A stretch of DNA of 64,000 bases from Engraulis encrasicolus (lineage: Eukaryota > Chordata > Actinopteri > Clupeiformes > Engraulidae): positions 33,791,248 to 33,855,247 of the forward strand of contig NC_085871.1 of assembly GCF_034702125.1 (NCBI RefSeq), read 5' to 3'. The notes under the pieces are model-generated. The model made no database searches. It saw only the letters and a program-made list of their open reading frames with translations, and was not told where the DNA came from. The position numbers and the translations under genes were made by a program. Below are positions 21,047 through 32,559 of the stretch, piece after piece (within the stretch, counting starts at the first letter, position 1; the number at the start of each line of letters is the position of its first letter).

Positions 21047-21894
21047 GTATTGTATATACCCTGGGATCAGTGGGATATGTGTGACAAATGCCTTGATGTG
21101 TGTGAAGTGCATGAATGCACACATTTCTCTTGTCCTCGGCTTCACACCTGCTAAAGCATTCATTCATTTCCTGTTGTGAACGTACATTAGGACATCTGTG
21201 TCTGGCTGAATGGTGAATAAACGTATGATACCATACGATACAGTGTTGCTTTATTGTCAGTTTTCACTGAAATTCCTTTTGCATCCCTGAGCAAGAGTTG
21301 AAAACAGGGCATAAGACCTGATAGAGATAACATCACAAGACTGTTGCACATGTGCCATCCATGTGGAGCACAAGCACCAACAGACAAAAAACAGAAGCTG
21401 GGACCTGCAGTCCAGTCACAGATAAAGGCAGACAGTGGACACAGGCCTATATACAGACATATAAGCATACATGCATACATAGCCTACATTATGTACAACC
21501 CACATAGGCCTACCTTTAAGACATTACCATCATGGAGTGATAACACTATACATACAGTATTAAGACTGATTCAACAACAGATTGATGTATGAAGGAATGT
21601 TTAAGTCTGTGGCGGTTAAAGAAGGGAACTCTGAAATGACTATTTGAGGGTAATACCGTAGCTGATATTCGTGGGAATATGTGTGATGTCAGTAGAGATG
21701 CATGTGGCCAGTCGGAGCGTACTCTTGTTGTGAACTTCCTGGAATAGGTTTGCTATGCACACCCAAATGATCTTGGAGCAGATTTTGATTTGGTGTTGGC
21801 GTTCAGCTTTATCAAATTTGACAGAGAGGCTGCTGTTCCAACCTGCAGTAAAGCATAAAGCTCTGAATCACAGAAGTAAAAAAAACAACCTTTT
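21047..21894. other. Unassigned non-coding DNA
   Basis: No gene or repeat boundary could be recognised in this stretch. Confidence 0.45.
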
Positions 21895-21898
21895 TTAA

Positions 21899-23123
21899 CC
21901 CTTATGTTGTGTTCGGGTCATTTTTGACCCGTTTTCAAGTTTTAGTGTGAAAAAAAACACACTTTCCTTAATTTTCTTGGAATAAGGCTTCATCTAATCC
22001 TCAGTCACAATCATTGCAACACACAAAAAAATGTTTTATCATTTTAATAAATTTTAAAGGTCCAAAAAAAAAAAGTTACATCTGTGGTGTTCAGGGTCAA
22101 AATTGACCCGGCATAGATGTTTGGCTGTTGTATGCATTTCTGAAAAGCCTATTGGTTGCCCCTTGTCTTTAGTTTGGTGATTTATGGTGAGGAAAATATA
22201 CAATACGTCATATCTCCTGTTGTGAAAGGAGTACAGATGTATTTCTGGTGTCTACTCATTTGTTTTCATGGTCAGGGAATCCATTTCTGCATTATATAAT
22301 GAGATTTTTTGCAAATTTGTTTGCAAAATACATTTTTGCACATTATTTTTTCCAAAAAACGTATCAAAAATTCATAATGGCACCCAAACATGTAGAACTG
22401 GTCTTATACTTTCCATAAAGTTGATGTGGCAATGACATAATGGTCCATGTGCATGGCATAGGGGATTCAGATGAATAGTGTGACTTTTTTCATGTTAATT
22501 GATGTGTTCATTTCCAATATCTTTGCATTAGATTGGTGGAATAGCTGTGACTCGGACAGAATTGTTATTTTGTATTTTTACCACACTGAAATCATATAAA
22601 TATTGAAAAACACCAAGTCAACATATTTAAACATTGATTTTATGCACTGAAAAACTAATTTAGTTGACATTTGGTCTTTATCCTGCTATAAATCTCTTTG
22701 GGTTGGTTTGGACCTCAACACCACAAATGCCACTATTGATGATATTTTTCAATGTTAGAGAAAAAACAATAAAATAAATTTGGGGGTTGTTGTACTCTCA
22801 TATCAGCTGTAATACATGGACAACATAATCACTAATTGTATCACTTTAGGAGGTATTAATAGTGAATTTATGCAGATTTTGATAGTTTTGGTCATCAAAA
22901 ACTATTTGCATAATGTAAGATAAAAGACCAGTAAAGTCAAAAAGATGAATACATAAAGTAATATTCCATGGATATGAATACATACCAAGTTAGCCATGAG
23001 ATTAAAAACAATATTTGATGATAACTAGTGTTTTTGGGTACTTAATGGCTGAGTTTTGTTATCACGGGTCAAAAGTGACCCGAACACCACAGGTGTATGC
23101 AGCTTACGAACACAACACAAGGG
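21899..23123. mobile_element. TTAA-flanked piggyBac-like non-autonomous element, 1.2 kb
   Basis: TTAA at 21895-21898 and 23124-23127 flank inverted ends CCCTTATGTTGTGTTCG and, read inward, CCCTTGTGTTGTGTTCG. Beside each end lies a self-complementary GGGTCA-nnn-TGACCC motif, and a third such motif (GGGTCAAAATTGACCC) is at about 22092-22107. The interior is AT-rich and has no coding potential. This is a classic non-autonomous piggyBac-like structure and is unrelated in sequence to 1640-2836. Confidence 0.85.
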
Positions 23124-23127
23124 TTAA

Positions 23128-23462
23128 AAATTTTGAAGTTTTTAGGGGCTTCTTTATGCCTCTTAACGTAGGCTGCAGCATGGTGTGGGATGGTGACAGA
23201 CAGCGAGAAGCAGACAGAAACTAGGTGGGGAGGATTTGGACCTTGGACCAGAATCGAACTTGGTTCACTGTCGTCAGAGGTGCATCTTGTCACCAGGCTA
23301 GGCAGGCATCCGCTTGGGGCCCCCAAGCCTAGATGTTGAATAATAGTTACAATTTGTTGCGAATGTTCATTCTTTTGAATTTTAGCTTGGGGCCCCAACT
23401 TACCCCAGAATCGCCTCTGACTGTCGTAACAGTACGGTGCCTCAGCCATTTGAGCTATGTGT
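23128..23462 (-). mobile_element. Probable tRNA-derived SINE split by a hAT MITE
   Basis: On the minus strand a tRNA-like head (CTCAAATGGCTGAGGCACCG) is interrupted by the MITE at 23275-23419. It resumes with a B-box-like AAGTTCGATTCTGGTCC and a body similar in layout to family B. The assignment is weaker than for the other SINEs. Confidence 0.5.
23275..23419 (-). mobile_element. hAT MITE, CAGAGGCG family, with 8-bp target duplication
   Basis: The ends CAGAGGTGCATCTTG and CGCCTCTG are flanked by a perfect ACTGTCGT duplication (23267-23274 and 23420-23427). It is the inverse orientation of the copies at 12000 and 19014. Removing the MITE and one duplication rejoins the host SINE. Confidence 0.92.
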
Positions 23463-23541
23463 AAGGCCAGACACTACATACCTGAAGACACTTTCTTGAA
23501 AAACCCCTCACGACAGCAGCATCAAAATAGGACACACAGCT

Positions 23542-23673
23542 CAGGGGTGCATTTCTCAAAAGAGAAGTTGTTAGCCTGTTAGTAACTTTAGTAGTTGCCA
23601 ATGGGAAAATGCATTGAAAACAACAAAGTAGCTAATGTAGTAAGCAACTTTGGTTTCGAGAAATGCACCCCAG
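23542..23673. mobile_element. hAT-like MITE with CAGGGGTGCATTTCTC ends
   Basis: The left end CAGGGGTGCATTTCTC pairs with GAGAAATGCACCCC at the right. The 132-bp body includes partially complementary AGTAACTTTAGTAGTTGCC and AGTAGCT/AAGCAACTTT segments. No intact 8-bp duplication was found. Confidence 0.7.
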
Positions 23674-25100
23674 GGTTGATTAGACACATCTTGCAAAAAA
23701 AAGTTTCCCCTGTGTTTGAAAGCTGTTTGTAATTACCAGTTAGGCCGCAAGCAACACAGTCGACTGAAGCCAAGCAAGTCATCAGTCCAGACGATGCCGA
23801 CTGGATGTGAAAAAACCTCACTCTCAGAACGACATTTCATGCTTTAAGTAAGAAAAGCAATCTCATATACCGGATTCACTTTAGTTTTAATTTTTTTTGC
23901 AGCTAGTTTTTTGTTGGGCTATTTATTCCATTATGTTTTACACATTGTGAATTATTTCAGAGTTGTGCTGTACAGAAAAAGCTGCAAACAAATAAAGAAA
24001 TCAGTGAATGGTAAAATGAACTTGAACGGGAACTGAGCTTTAGGCTAGAATGAAGATGGTCACTTGAGTCGAAGTTTCATGCCACGTCACACACAATGTC
24101 TGAGGACGAACAACTTTCTATCTTATATTTTACCTTTCAGGGTGCGCTTCAAAGACTAGAATAGTCAAACACAAATGAGTCAGAAAGAGTCTGTAGAGAG
24201 TGTTTTGTCCCCAAAAGTCTCTCTAGCATACACCAGCGGGGGTGTTTGAACAAGAGAGCTCTTTCCAACATCATTAAGTAACGAGAAGTGTTTAAACATC
24301 CCCAGAAAAACTCAAGTAGAATCGATGGAGACGTGTTCTGGGTTCGTACTAAAATGAAAAGACAGCAGCAGTTGTATCATAGTTAACTTAGTGCGCGAAG
24401 AAGCTCCACGGGCTCAGCCATCCATGAAAATGAGCTGAGAGAAATGCCCTTAATATCTTCACTCTCTCCCAACAAAAACAGCTATTACAATTCCATTGCA
24501 GTGCAGTGCTGCGCGCCTCCAAAATAATGAATTTGCCAGGATGAGCGATAACACGAAATGAAGATCAATCAAATAGTGTTTGTCAGCGCAGCTTATGCAA
24601 ATCCCCACCTCTGTTCACAACCCCGGACCTGCCTTAATCAACTATATTTCCCAAAAGGACCTGACAGAGCGCTTATCTACCACCCCTTTGCACCCCTTCC
24701 ACAAACATAAGCAATATAAAAGCGTATGTAGTTGGAACTGTTTTATAGGTAGTAGTAATGATCCGCAGGTTGATTTAGTTGTGTTTTGCGTGTGACCCAA
24801 TCACCATACGCACACTCATGCGCACACGCCCCCGGACATACCTTGTCGCCCTCTGTGCCCCGCATTCCGCAGCCTGTTTAAGATTCTAGCCAAGGCCAGA
24901 GGCCCCCACTCATTAATTCAGTGGCCTTTTATTTTATAACAGATGATTAGCTTTCCAATGATTTTATAATCTGGCTCCCCTCCTCTATCGGCACCCCCAC
25001 CCCGCCATCACCCCCCTGCGCATAGGAACGAGTCCAAGGCTGATGCTGCAAACCACTCCCCCCCACCACCACCACCACCACCCCCTCCACCACTTCACAT
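23674..25100. other. Unassigned non-coding DNA, one possible conserved element
   Basis: No exon was found. The segment about 24895-24985, with homeodomain-type ATTAATT and TGATTAGC cores in a non-repetitive setting, has the look of a conserved non-coding element. CCA-rich repeats lie at 25060-25090. Confidence 0.3.
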
Positions 25101-25298
25101 CTACCATTGCAACCATACACCACATCCCTTCGCTTCTCTCCTCCACTCTATCTCACTGAGTTCACTCTGACACAGACAGACACATGCAAACAAGGTCAAA
25201 CTACAGTAGAGAAGCCAACACAAGGAAATGAGAATACACAACACAGTCTCTCTCTCTCTCTCTTTTTATCTCCCAGATGCAACATCTCTCTGTCTTTT

Positions 25299-25304
<6 letters not shown>

Positions 25305-25341
<37 letters not shown>

Positions 25342-25357
25342 ACGCACACACACACAC

Positions 25358-25438
<81 letters not shown>
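25305..25438. repeat. CA microsatellite, about 134 bp
   Basis: (CA)n with a few CG interruptions near the left end. It is preceded by CT repeats at 25245-25264 and followed by (GA)n at 25439-25454. Confidence 0.97.
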
Positions 25439-25441
<3 letters not shown>

Positions 25442-26099
25442 GAGAGAGAGAGAGGATGAGGGACAACATTACATGTAATATTCCTCATCTTGTTCGGAGA
25501 TGGGTTAGAGACATATAATATCATATACAACAATTCTCGATGTGATAGATTTCTGACAAGCAAAAACAGACAGTCAGTTAGACATCTTGGGTGTCGGTCT
25601 GATCATCTGAGATTTTAATCAGATGGCATGGCCTTTTCATGAATGTTTCATCAAGCATAAATCTTTCATGATTTTGATCTCAATAGGCACAGTGCAGCTG
25701 AGTCCACACAGGGGCATGCCGTAGTTGCTGCTCATCTAAAGATTTTTTTCTGTTCAAAAAATTCTCAAAGAAAACTTCAGCTTTACTCCAGAAACTTCTT
25801 TTTAAAAACGATTTCTTTGATATAATTATAGTAAATTCCAAATAGTGTCCTTCATGATAACTTATGGATTGAGGAATTAAAATAAATAGCCCTACGCCAG
25901 GGCGAGGCATTGAGGGAACACTGGGAGGAATGAAGGAGCTGATTGCTCATTCATATCGTATGTTCCTCATTTAATTCCCATTTCCCAAGCTTGGTTCACG
26001 CTCCTCGTGCAAAGAGAAAAGGCAATCTCCAAAACTCTAGGGATTTCGCCTTTCTTTTCCCCAACCCCCTCCTGCCTTATGTACCATCACCTCCTCATC

Positions 26100-26207
26100 T
26101 CCTGAAAGACAGAACGAGGCAGGGAGAAGAAGAGGTGAACAGAAGGAGGAGGAGATGGAGGGCAGGAGGAGAAGAAGGGAAGAATAAGGACGGAGTGGCT
26201 GACTTAT

Positions 26208-26273
<66 letters not shown>

Positions 26274-26830
26274 AGGGAGAGAACAATAGTGAAATGGCTG
26301 GAGAAATAGATTGATGGAGAAGGAGGAAAGAAAGGAAGGATGAAGGGAGGGAGGGAAGTCTTGGAGTTCTCCAATGAGGAGTTGCTGGTTTATGAAAAGA
26401 TGAAAAGAAAGAGGGACAGAAAGAAGGGAAAGAAAAGAGGGGTCTTATGAGGGGAGGGATAGAGGAGGAGGAATGAAGAAAAGGTAGGAGAGAGGGACAG
26501 AGGGAATAGAAATCTCCACTGAAGGAGTAGCTGGCCGATGAAGAGAAGGAGAGAAAGGGGGATAGAAGAAAGGCAAGATGGAAGGATAAAGGAAGAAGAA
26601 AGGAAGGCGGGAGGAAGGGAGGGAGGGAATGGAAGTCTCCACTGAAGGACTAGCTGGCTTATGAAGCGAAAGAGAGAGGGGTAGAAGAAAGGTCAGATGA
26701 ATGGAGAGATAGAGGGATAGAGGAGGAGGTGGGAGAAAGGAAGGAAGGAGAGATGGAAGCAAGGAGGAATGGAAAGGAGAGAATGGACGTCTCTGCTGAA
26801 GGACTAGCTGGAGTAGGAAGCGAAGAGGAG
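26100..26830. repeat. Purine-rich minisatellite-like tract
   Basis: Almost all bases are A or G on the plus strand. A degenerate module (GTCTCCACTGAAGGACTAGC, then TGGCTTATGAAG) recurs near 26191, 26378, 26510, 26632 and 26785, at 120-190-bp spacing, separated by AGGA/GAGA filler. A pure (GA)30 lies at 26211-26270. The frames read across it (for example 26445-26834 minus) are spurious. Confidence 0.75.
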
Positions 26831-27354
26831 CCATTCATCTTCTCCATCCCCTTCCTCTTTGTGCCTCTTCTCGGAGCCGCGTATGCCCGCCAGCCATCAG
26901 CTGCTTCCACAATGACGTCCCACCAGCCCATCTGTCTCCAGTCGTGCAGAAATGTCAATGCAATTTGTTAGTGTTTTCCCTGTGCCAGAGTCCAACTCTC
27001 CAACCCCCCCCCCACCCCCACCCCTCAACTCCTCTTCCTCCTTCTCCTCCTCCTCCTCCTCCTCCATATACAGAGGGAACCACCCTTCATCAGACTAAAC
27101 TCTATAGAGACACCATGGGGAGAAGGCTGGAGAAACTATTCAAAGTATTCAGGCTCTATCAGGAAATACTTGGAAACCTGCTCAAAGCTTAAGAATGGAT
27201 GGTATGCAGGGAGATAACGTAAACAAAATAGGATGTACCTAGAACTGCAACATGCACTGATAGTGGGAGTACTGCTTTTATTGCTGCAAGCTGTGAAATA
27301 ATTTTAAATGTAGGCCTGCCACATGTTTCGGACCTGCACGTCACTTATTATTAA

Positions 27355-27427
27355 CCCTCCGTTTCGATTCTAATCAGTTCAATTTGATCTTCATTTCCCC
27401 ATGTGTGCAAAGCAGGAGCCCCGAGGG
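27355..27427. mobile_element. Possible tiny TTAA-flanked MITE
   Basis: TTAA at 27351-27354 and 27428-27431 with CCCTCCG and CCGAGGG ends gives a 73-bp unit. The inverted repeat is short, so chance cannot be excluded. Confidence 0.35.
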
Positions 27428-27805
27428 TTAATGAAATTTCCATCAATTTAATCCATTCCCTTAGCCACTCACATTGATATATTGATATTAGTGGGTTGTT
27501 AAGCGTTGACATCTACCGGTAAGTAATTCTGTATGGATCAGACACCAAGTAGCCATATGACCAAGGCAAGGACTGAAATAGAAGTCATGTGGAATTGCAA
27601 CTTCGAATATAGAGTTTAATACGGAACTCAGAGCTGACAAGACAAAAATAATTGAATAATTGAAAGTTCTGAATATAAAATATGATAAGGCCTATTATGT
27701 TGCATATATAGGCCTATATTATATTATTGTAATAGGCCTATATAATCATTTATTATTTTCAGACTCTATATTTTATGCTCCTCTTCTTTTCCGTCTGTTT
27801 TGTAA

Positions 27806-27830
27806 GATAATAATAATAATAATAATAATA
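27806..27830. repeat. ATA trinucleotide microsatellite
   Basis: A run of about eight ATA units. Confidence 0.95.
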
Positions 27831-28342
27831 CTGTTAGTCAGGGTGTTTTTAAGTCTTATTCTTAAAAATACATTTTCTTTGACATGAACCATACACCCTG
27901 AGTAGGCCTATTCCTTAAAAAAAAAACATTTCCCAATAAAATTCCATGACCTGTTTACTCAGGAAAGGACAGGAAATAGCTGAATCATCAAGTGCCTAAG
28001 ATTTACAGTAGAAATGGAAATTTGGCAAACCCTCTCTTCCCAGCTGTTCGAGAGGCAAAAGATGGTGCAAAGAAAAACAAACTCGGACTGTTGAAGAAAC
28101 TGATCCAACAGAGCATTACAGTAGTTGCATCCGGGTGTAAAACAAACATCATACATTTGTATATTGACACAAAAAAAGCATTATTATGAATGCGATACTG
28201 ACAGAGTAAAACTGCATCAGAGAAGGTCATGTGCAAAGTATAAATTATTTTGTTACTTGTAATAGCTTTGGTCTTCATAGACTACATTACTCATAGAGGT
28301 GTTTTTCTTTTGTTCACTACTGGGATTGACTGAGACAGAAGA

Positions 28343-28539
28343 GGGGCAACCGTGGTTAAGGAGATACATTTTAGATCAGATGGTTGTAGGTTTGAATCCC
28401 ACCCGTTCACTTCCAACCTCACTCCATAGGTGCCCTTGAGCACGGCTCTTAACCCCATACGCCACCAGAGACTGTAACCAATACCCAGTAAATAATAAGT
28501 CGCTTTGTATAAAAGCATCAGCTATTAGTTATGTAATGA
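28343..28539 (+). mobile_element. tRNA-derived SINE, family A, diverged copy
   Basis: The head GGGGCAACCGTGGTTAAGG and B box GGTTTGAATCCCACC are followed by GTGCCCTTGAGCACGGC, AGACTGTAACCAATACCC, AAGTCGCTTTGTATAAAAGC and a TTATGTAATG tail, in the family order. Confidence 0.85.
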
Positions 28540-29181
28540 AATAAAAGACAAAGTACACAGAGGTAGAAGGCAAACATTCTCGGCTCAGGCCTAATAACCT
28601 CCAAGAGGGGTTGGGTAGAATGAATCTTGGCAAGACTTTGTGTCCTCATAATAATTATCTTCACCATGTCGTCGGCAAAAAAATAATAAAAACTTAAAAA
28701 TCACAATAGTACTATTGCAATGCACCAATGTCACCACATTGTGTTATTGTACAGAGATAGACCTACTATCCTCCTCTGAAATAAATATTTTTGTCAGTTG
28801 TCCACCGTCAACACATAGTATAAACTGATATAACTGACACATAGTGAGCGGCCATGGGAACTTAATATGATGCCTGTGGAAGAACAAATGAAAAAGCTTC
28901 AGAGAGTGATGGGAGAAAAAGAGAGAAAGTGAAACAGCCCTTCCCTTCTGTCTCTCTGAGATGGCTCAGGGCAATCCCGGTGCTATCTGAATAGCCAGTA
29001 ATGAAATATACACTCAACACCACACCTTGTCCGTGGCCCGTGGAGTGGAAGTCTCTGTTGACTATAAAAAGTTTTGCCCTGTCAGAAGAAAGAAAAACTT
29101 TTTGGCCAAAATTATTGGCCAAGAAAAAGACATAGGGAAAGAAAAGAGATGAGAAAAAAGCTGGAAAGACAATGAAAGGAA

Positions 29182-29224
29182 AAGAGAGAGAGAGAGAGAC
29201 AGGAGAGAGACAGGAGAGAGACAG

Positions 29225-29256
<32 letters not shown>

Positions 29257-29264
29257 GAGACCAA

Positions 29265-29324
<60 letters not shown>
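29182..29324. repeat. GA repeat followed by GAAA microsatellite
   Basis: Interrupted (GA)n and GACAG units are followed by (GAAA)n at 29265-29324. Confidence 0.95.
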
Positions 29325-29339
29325 AGAGTAATCCCTGGA

Positions 29340-31340
29340 GTGGTGACACATGTACGGTAGACCTATTAAAGTAGCAGTCAGTAGTTAAAATGTATTAAAG
29401 TGGCAAGTACATAGTTTTCGTTTTTAGTTGCCCAACAGGTTGGAAGCAGACTTGATGTCAGCAGCTGTTTATACCTATTTGGATATTTTTGAAAATCCAT
29501 TGGTTTTTGCCTCTCGTTTACACGTAAACACAGTTTTAGAATGTGCATATCAAAAATCCCATTTAGGGGGCTAAAGCATCTGTCATAATGGAATTTTAAT
29601 TTTCATCCACGTGTCGTGTTTATACGTAAACGGATAAAAATATCAGCATTCAAAAATTTCCAAATACGTGTACATCAGCACCTAACGCACAACACAAAAT
29701 ACACAACGCTGACACAAAAGGCAGAAAACGTCTCTCATTCAGATTTCAGAAAGATGACGGCATACTCCAAGCCTAACGTGGTTGTGGCAGAGACAGACAT
29801 TTTTTTAAAAAACTTGAGAAGTGCTTTCACCTCCTGCTCAAGTTAAACAACCATGCAGGCAATTTCAACATTAATTTTGGATTGAGGAAAAATTACTTAT
29901 CATTGATTTAACAGGGGACTCCACTCGTAATTTTGTATCGTCAAGGATTTGGACTCAAACTGACACGTCTGACTGCCAGCACACCTGGTGCTGCTCCCCT
30001 GTCAAATCTCCTCAGATGAGCACTGAGTATCAGCAGTACCTCAGAAGACCCTTCACTACCTGTCACATCACCACTCCTCTCAGATTCCATCCAGGGCCGT
30101 CTCAATAAGAGTCATTCTGTTGTTTCCCTCCAATCCCTCCATTGTGCCAGCCCACCTGCTGTTATCAAATGTCAGACACTGTAGAGTAGACTGTACCATG
30201 CACTGGCCTTGCCAGACGTAAGGACTCCAGTTCAAAAACTTCTCGCTGGGCCTTAGTGTTCTGGAGGATGGGTAATAAACGAAGGTTGCAGGGCAGAGGG
30301 ATTCGGGGACTCAGTTTTTAATTGTACTGTTTTTAGATGTGTCCTATAGCATTTCTATAAGACGGTATGTCCGGCCGTCGGTCAGTCGATCTGTCTGTCT
30401 GTCCATCTGAAACACATTCTCTAAATTGTAATTCCCTCCTGTGTCCACAAGGCGGCAGAATTTTTGGCCTGCAGTCAGGTTAGGGTATCAGACTTGTAGC
30501 CCAAAGGTTGCCGGTTCAACTAGAGAACCACCAGGCCATTGGGGGCTCAGGTGAGGCATAAATGCAATTTCACTGTGTGCAGAGTTAATGATTGCACGCC
30601 TTATGTTATTCGATTAAATTACATGGTTATGAGGCACATGTGCACTAGCATGTGCACCACCCTGCTAATTTACCTATTTTGATAATTTCCTGGTTTCTCC
30701 TTAGTTTTTTTCCCCCACAATCTTATCAAGTCCTCTCAGACAGCCTTGTTTATATTACTGCAGTAGACTATTTACTATCCAAGTTAGTTCTCCCGCAGCT
30801 CTCATCCAGGGCAGCCTCAATCAGAGTCATTCCACTATTCTACATGGAACATGTGGCTGGCCGATGCTGCATGGTGTTCTGTCGATATAGGCTGCTTTGT
30901 CGAGATGAGTTATCAATAGGCTCTGAACATGGTCTAAACCCATAGATTTGACATAGCCTACTCTATGGTCTAAACCCAAACCCTATTAGCTTGGGAGGCA
31001 CTTTTGTAGAGCATTGGCCCGGTAGGTCTGCTCCACGGACAGTTCGTATCGACACAACACCAAGCCAGCCAGACAGCCAGCCACCCAGCCAGCCAGCCAT
31101 GGTCCTCATTGCACATCTGTAGATGCAGCGAATGTGTTTAATTAAAATCGGCCGTCACCAGGCTGCTGCTGATCGTCCCCTTCCATCTTCCTGTCGGTAA
31201 TGGCCACAGCTAACGCACCGGCGCGGCTACGCTCAGGCAGGGGATGAAATTAATTGGCACAGATCCTCTGGAAGATGGAGCCCAAAGAGGTGAGGAAGGA
31301 GGAAGAGGAGAGGAGGAGATGGAACGATAAAGAGAGAGAA
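29340..31340. other. Mostly unassigned; one tRNA-like SINE fragment
   Basis: At about 30467-30560 there is a tRNA-like segment (AGGGTATCAGACTTGTAGCC, then GGTTGCCGGTTCAAC) that may be a truncated SINE on the plus strand. At about 31130-31255 a non-repetitive segment with TTTAATTAAAATCGGCCGTC and AAATTAATTGGCAC may be a conserved non-coding element. Nothing else was recognised. Confidence 0.35.
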
Positions 31341-31342
31341 AT

Positions 31343-31347
<5 letters not shown>

Positions 31348-31391
<44 letters not shown>
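31348..31391. repeat. AG microsatellite
   Basis: (AG)n. Around it, purine-rich sequence carries two diverged copies of a unit (about 31405-31520 and 31605-31700) with ATTTGATG, TGCACTTGGTGG/GATACTTGGTGG and TGTGACA, so a larger tandem duplication is likely. Confidence 0.8.
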
Positions 31392-31393
<2 letters not shown>

Positions 31394-32423
31394 TTTGAGA
31401 GGCGTGACGTGCACCCTTAAATTTATTTGATGGATACTTGGTGGGGAAAGCTGTGTGACATCTGGAGCTCTCATGGTGATAGCCGGAGTTTGGGACAAAC
31501 ACTGAAGTTGTTTTTAAAGGAATCCAGAGGAAGAGTGGGAAAAAATGATAAAGTGAGGGAGCTAGTATATGAAGAGAGAGAGAGAGAGATTGTTGGAGGG
31601 ACACTAATACACATTTCAACTCATTTGATGTGCACTTGGTGGAGAAATGACATGTGACACCTGGAATCTGAAATCTGAAATATTGCAGAAGTTCACAAAG
31701 ATAGCCATAGTTCACTTCAGGAGAAAAACTGAACTTGTTTTTCATAATGTGTCGTCCCAGAAACGTGACGCCTTGCATTTCTGTCTGGTTAGCCAAACTT
31801 GCATGCAGACAGACTTATCAGATCAGCTTGATTTAGATAAAAATCCTCAGTGGCCAAAAATATGATATCTTAGGCTAATGCTGTGTTTGGGTTTCTGTGG
31901 GAGGGAGGGGAAACGGCTGTGTGCAATGAACCAAAAAGTGCAGAGACAGGGAGTTCTGTCCGATTGCAGTATGAATCCATAACATCATTTATGTATGAAT
32001 GCCTTGGAAAAACTGGCAGCAAACAAACAGTCATTTGCATAGGAAAGCTGAAGAAAGTGGGCTTATAAAGTTACACTTCTCCCTCAGCAGTGCAAGGGCA
32101 GGAGGCCCTGGCAGATGTCTGGCCAAGGACTCCAGCTGTTGTTTGGACTATGACACCTTGGCAAAGGCACTCGTTTCCTTATTCTTCTTGCTCTTGCCAC
32201 CATTTGTTCCTCCAGCCCCCGTCCCCCGTCCCTCCTCAGAAACAACACATGAAAAGAAATGAAAAAATCCTGTTAGGTGAGCTTGTTTTTGTTCTGTGAA
32301 AATTCTGTGGAAGTGCAGTGCTTCCAACGATGGCTGCCTCAACACCCAGACAATGTTCCTTTCTAGTGTTCAGTGCACTCCGCTCCTCCTGAACACTCAA
32401 GACCACCAAACAGGCTAGTGTTT

Positions 32424-32559
<136 letters not shown>

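Noticed and set aside
23542..23673. An intact 8-bp target duplication around the CAGGGGTGC MITE
   Set aside because: The flanking octamers (ACACAGCT and GGTTGATT) do not match, so recent insertion cannot be claimed.
27351..27431. 73-bp TTAA-CCCTC/GAGGG-TTAA unit as a firm piggyBac-like MITE
   Set aside because: Seven-base ends and TTAA can occur by chance in AT-rich DNA; listed only as a low-confidence feature.
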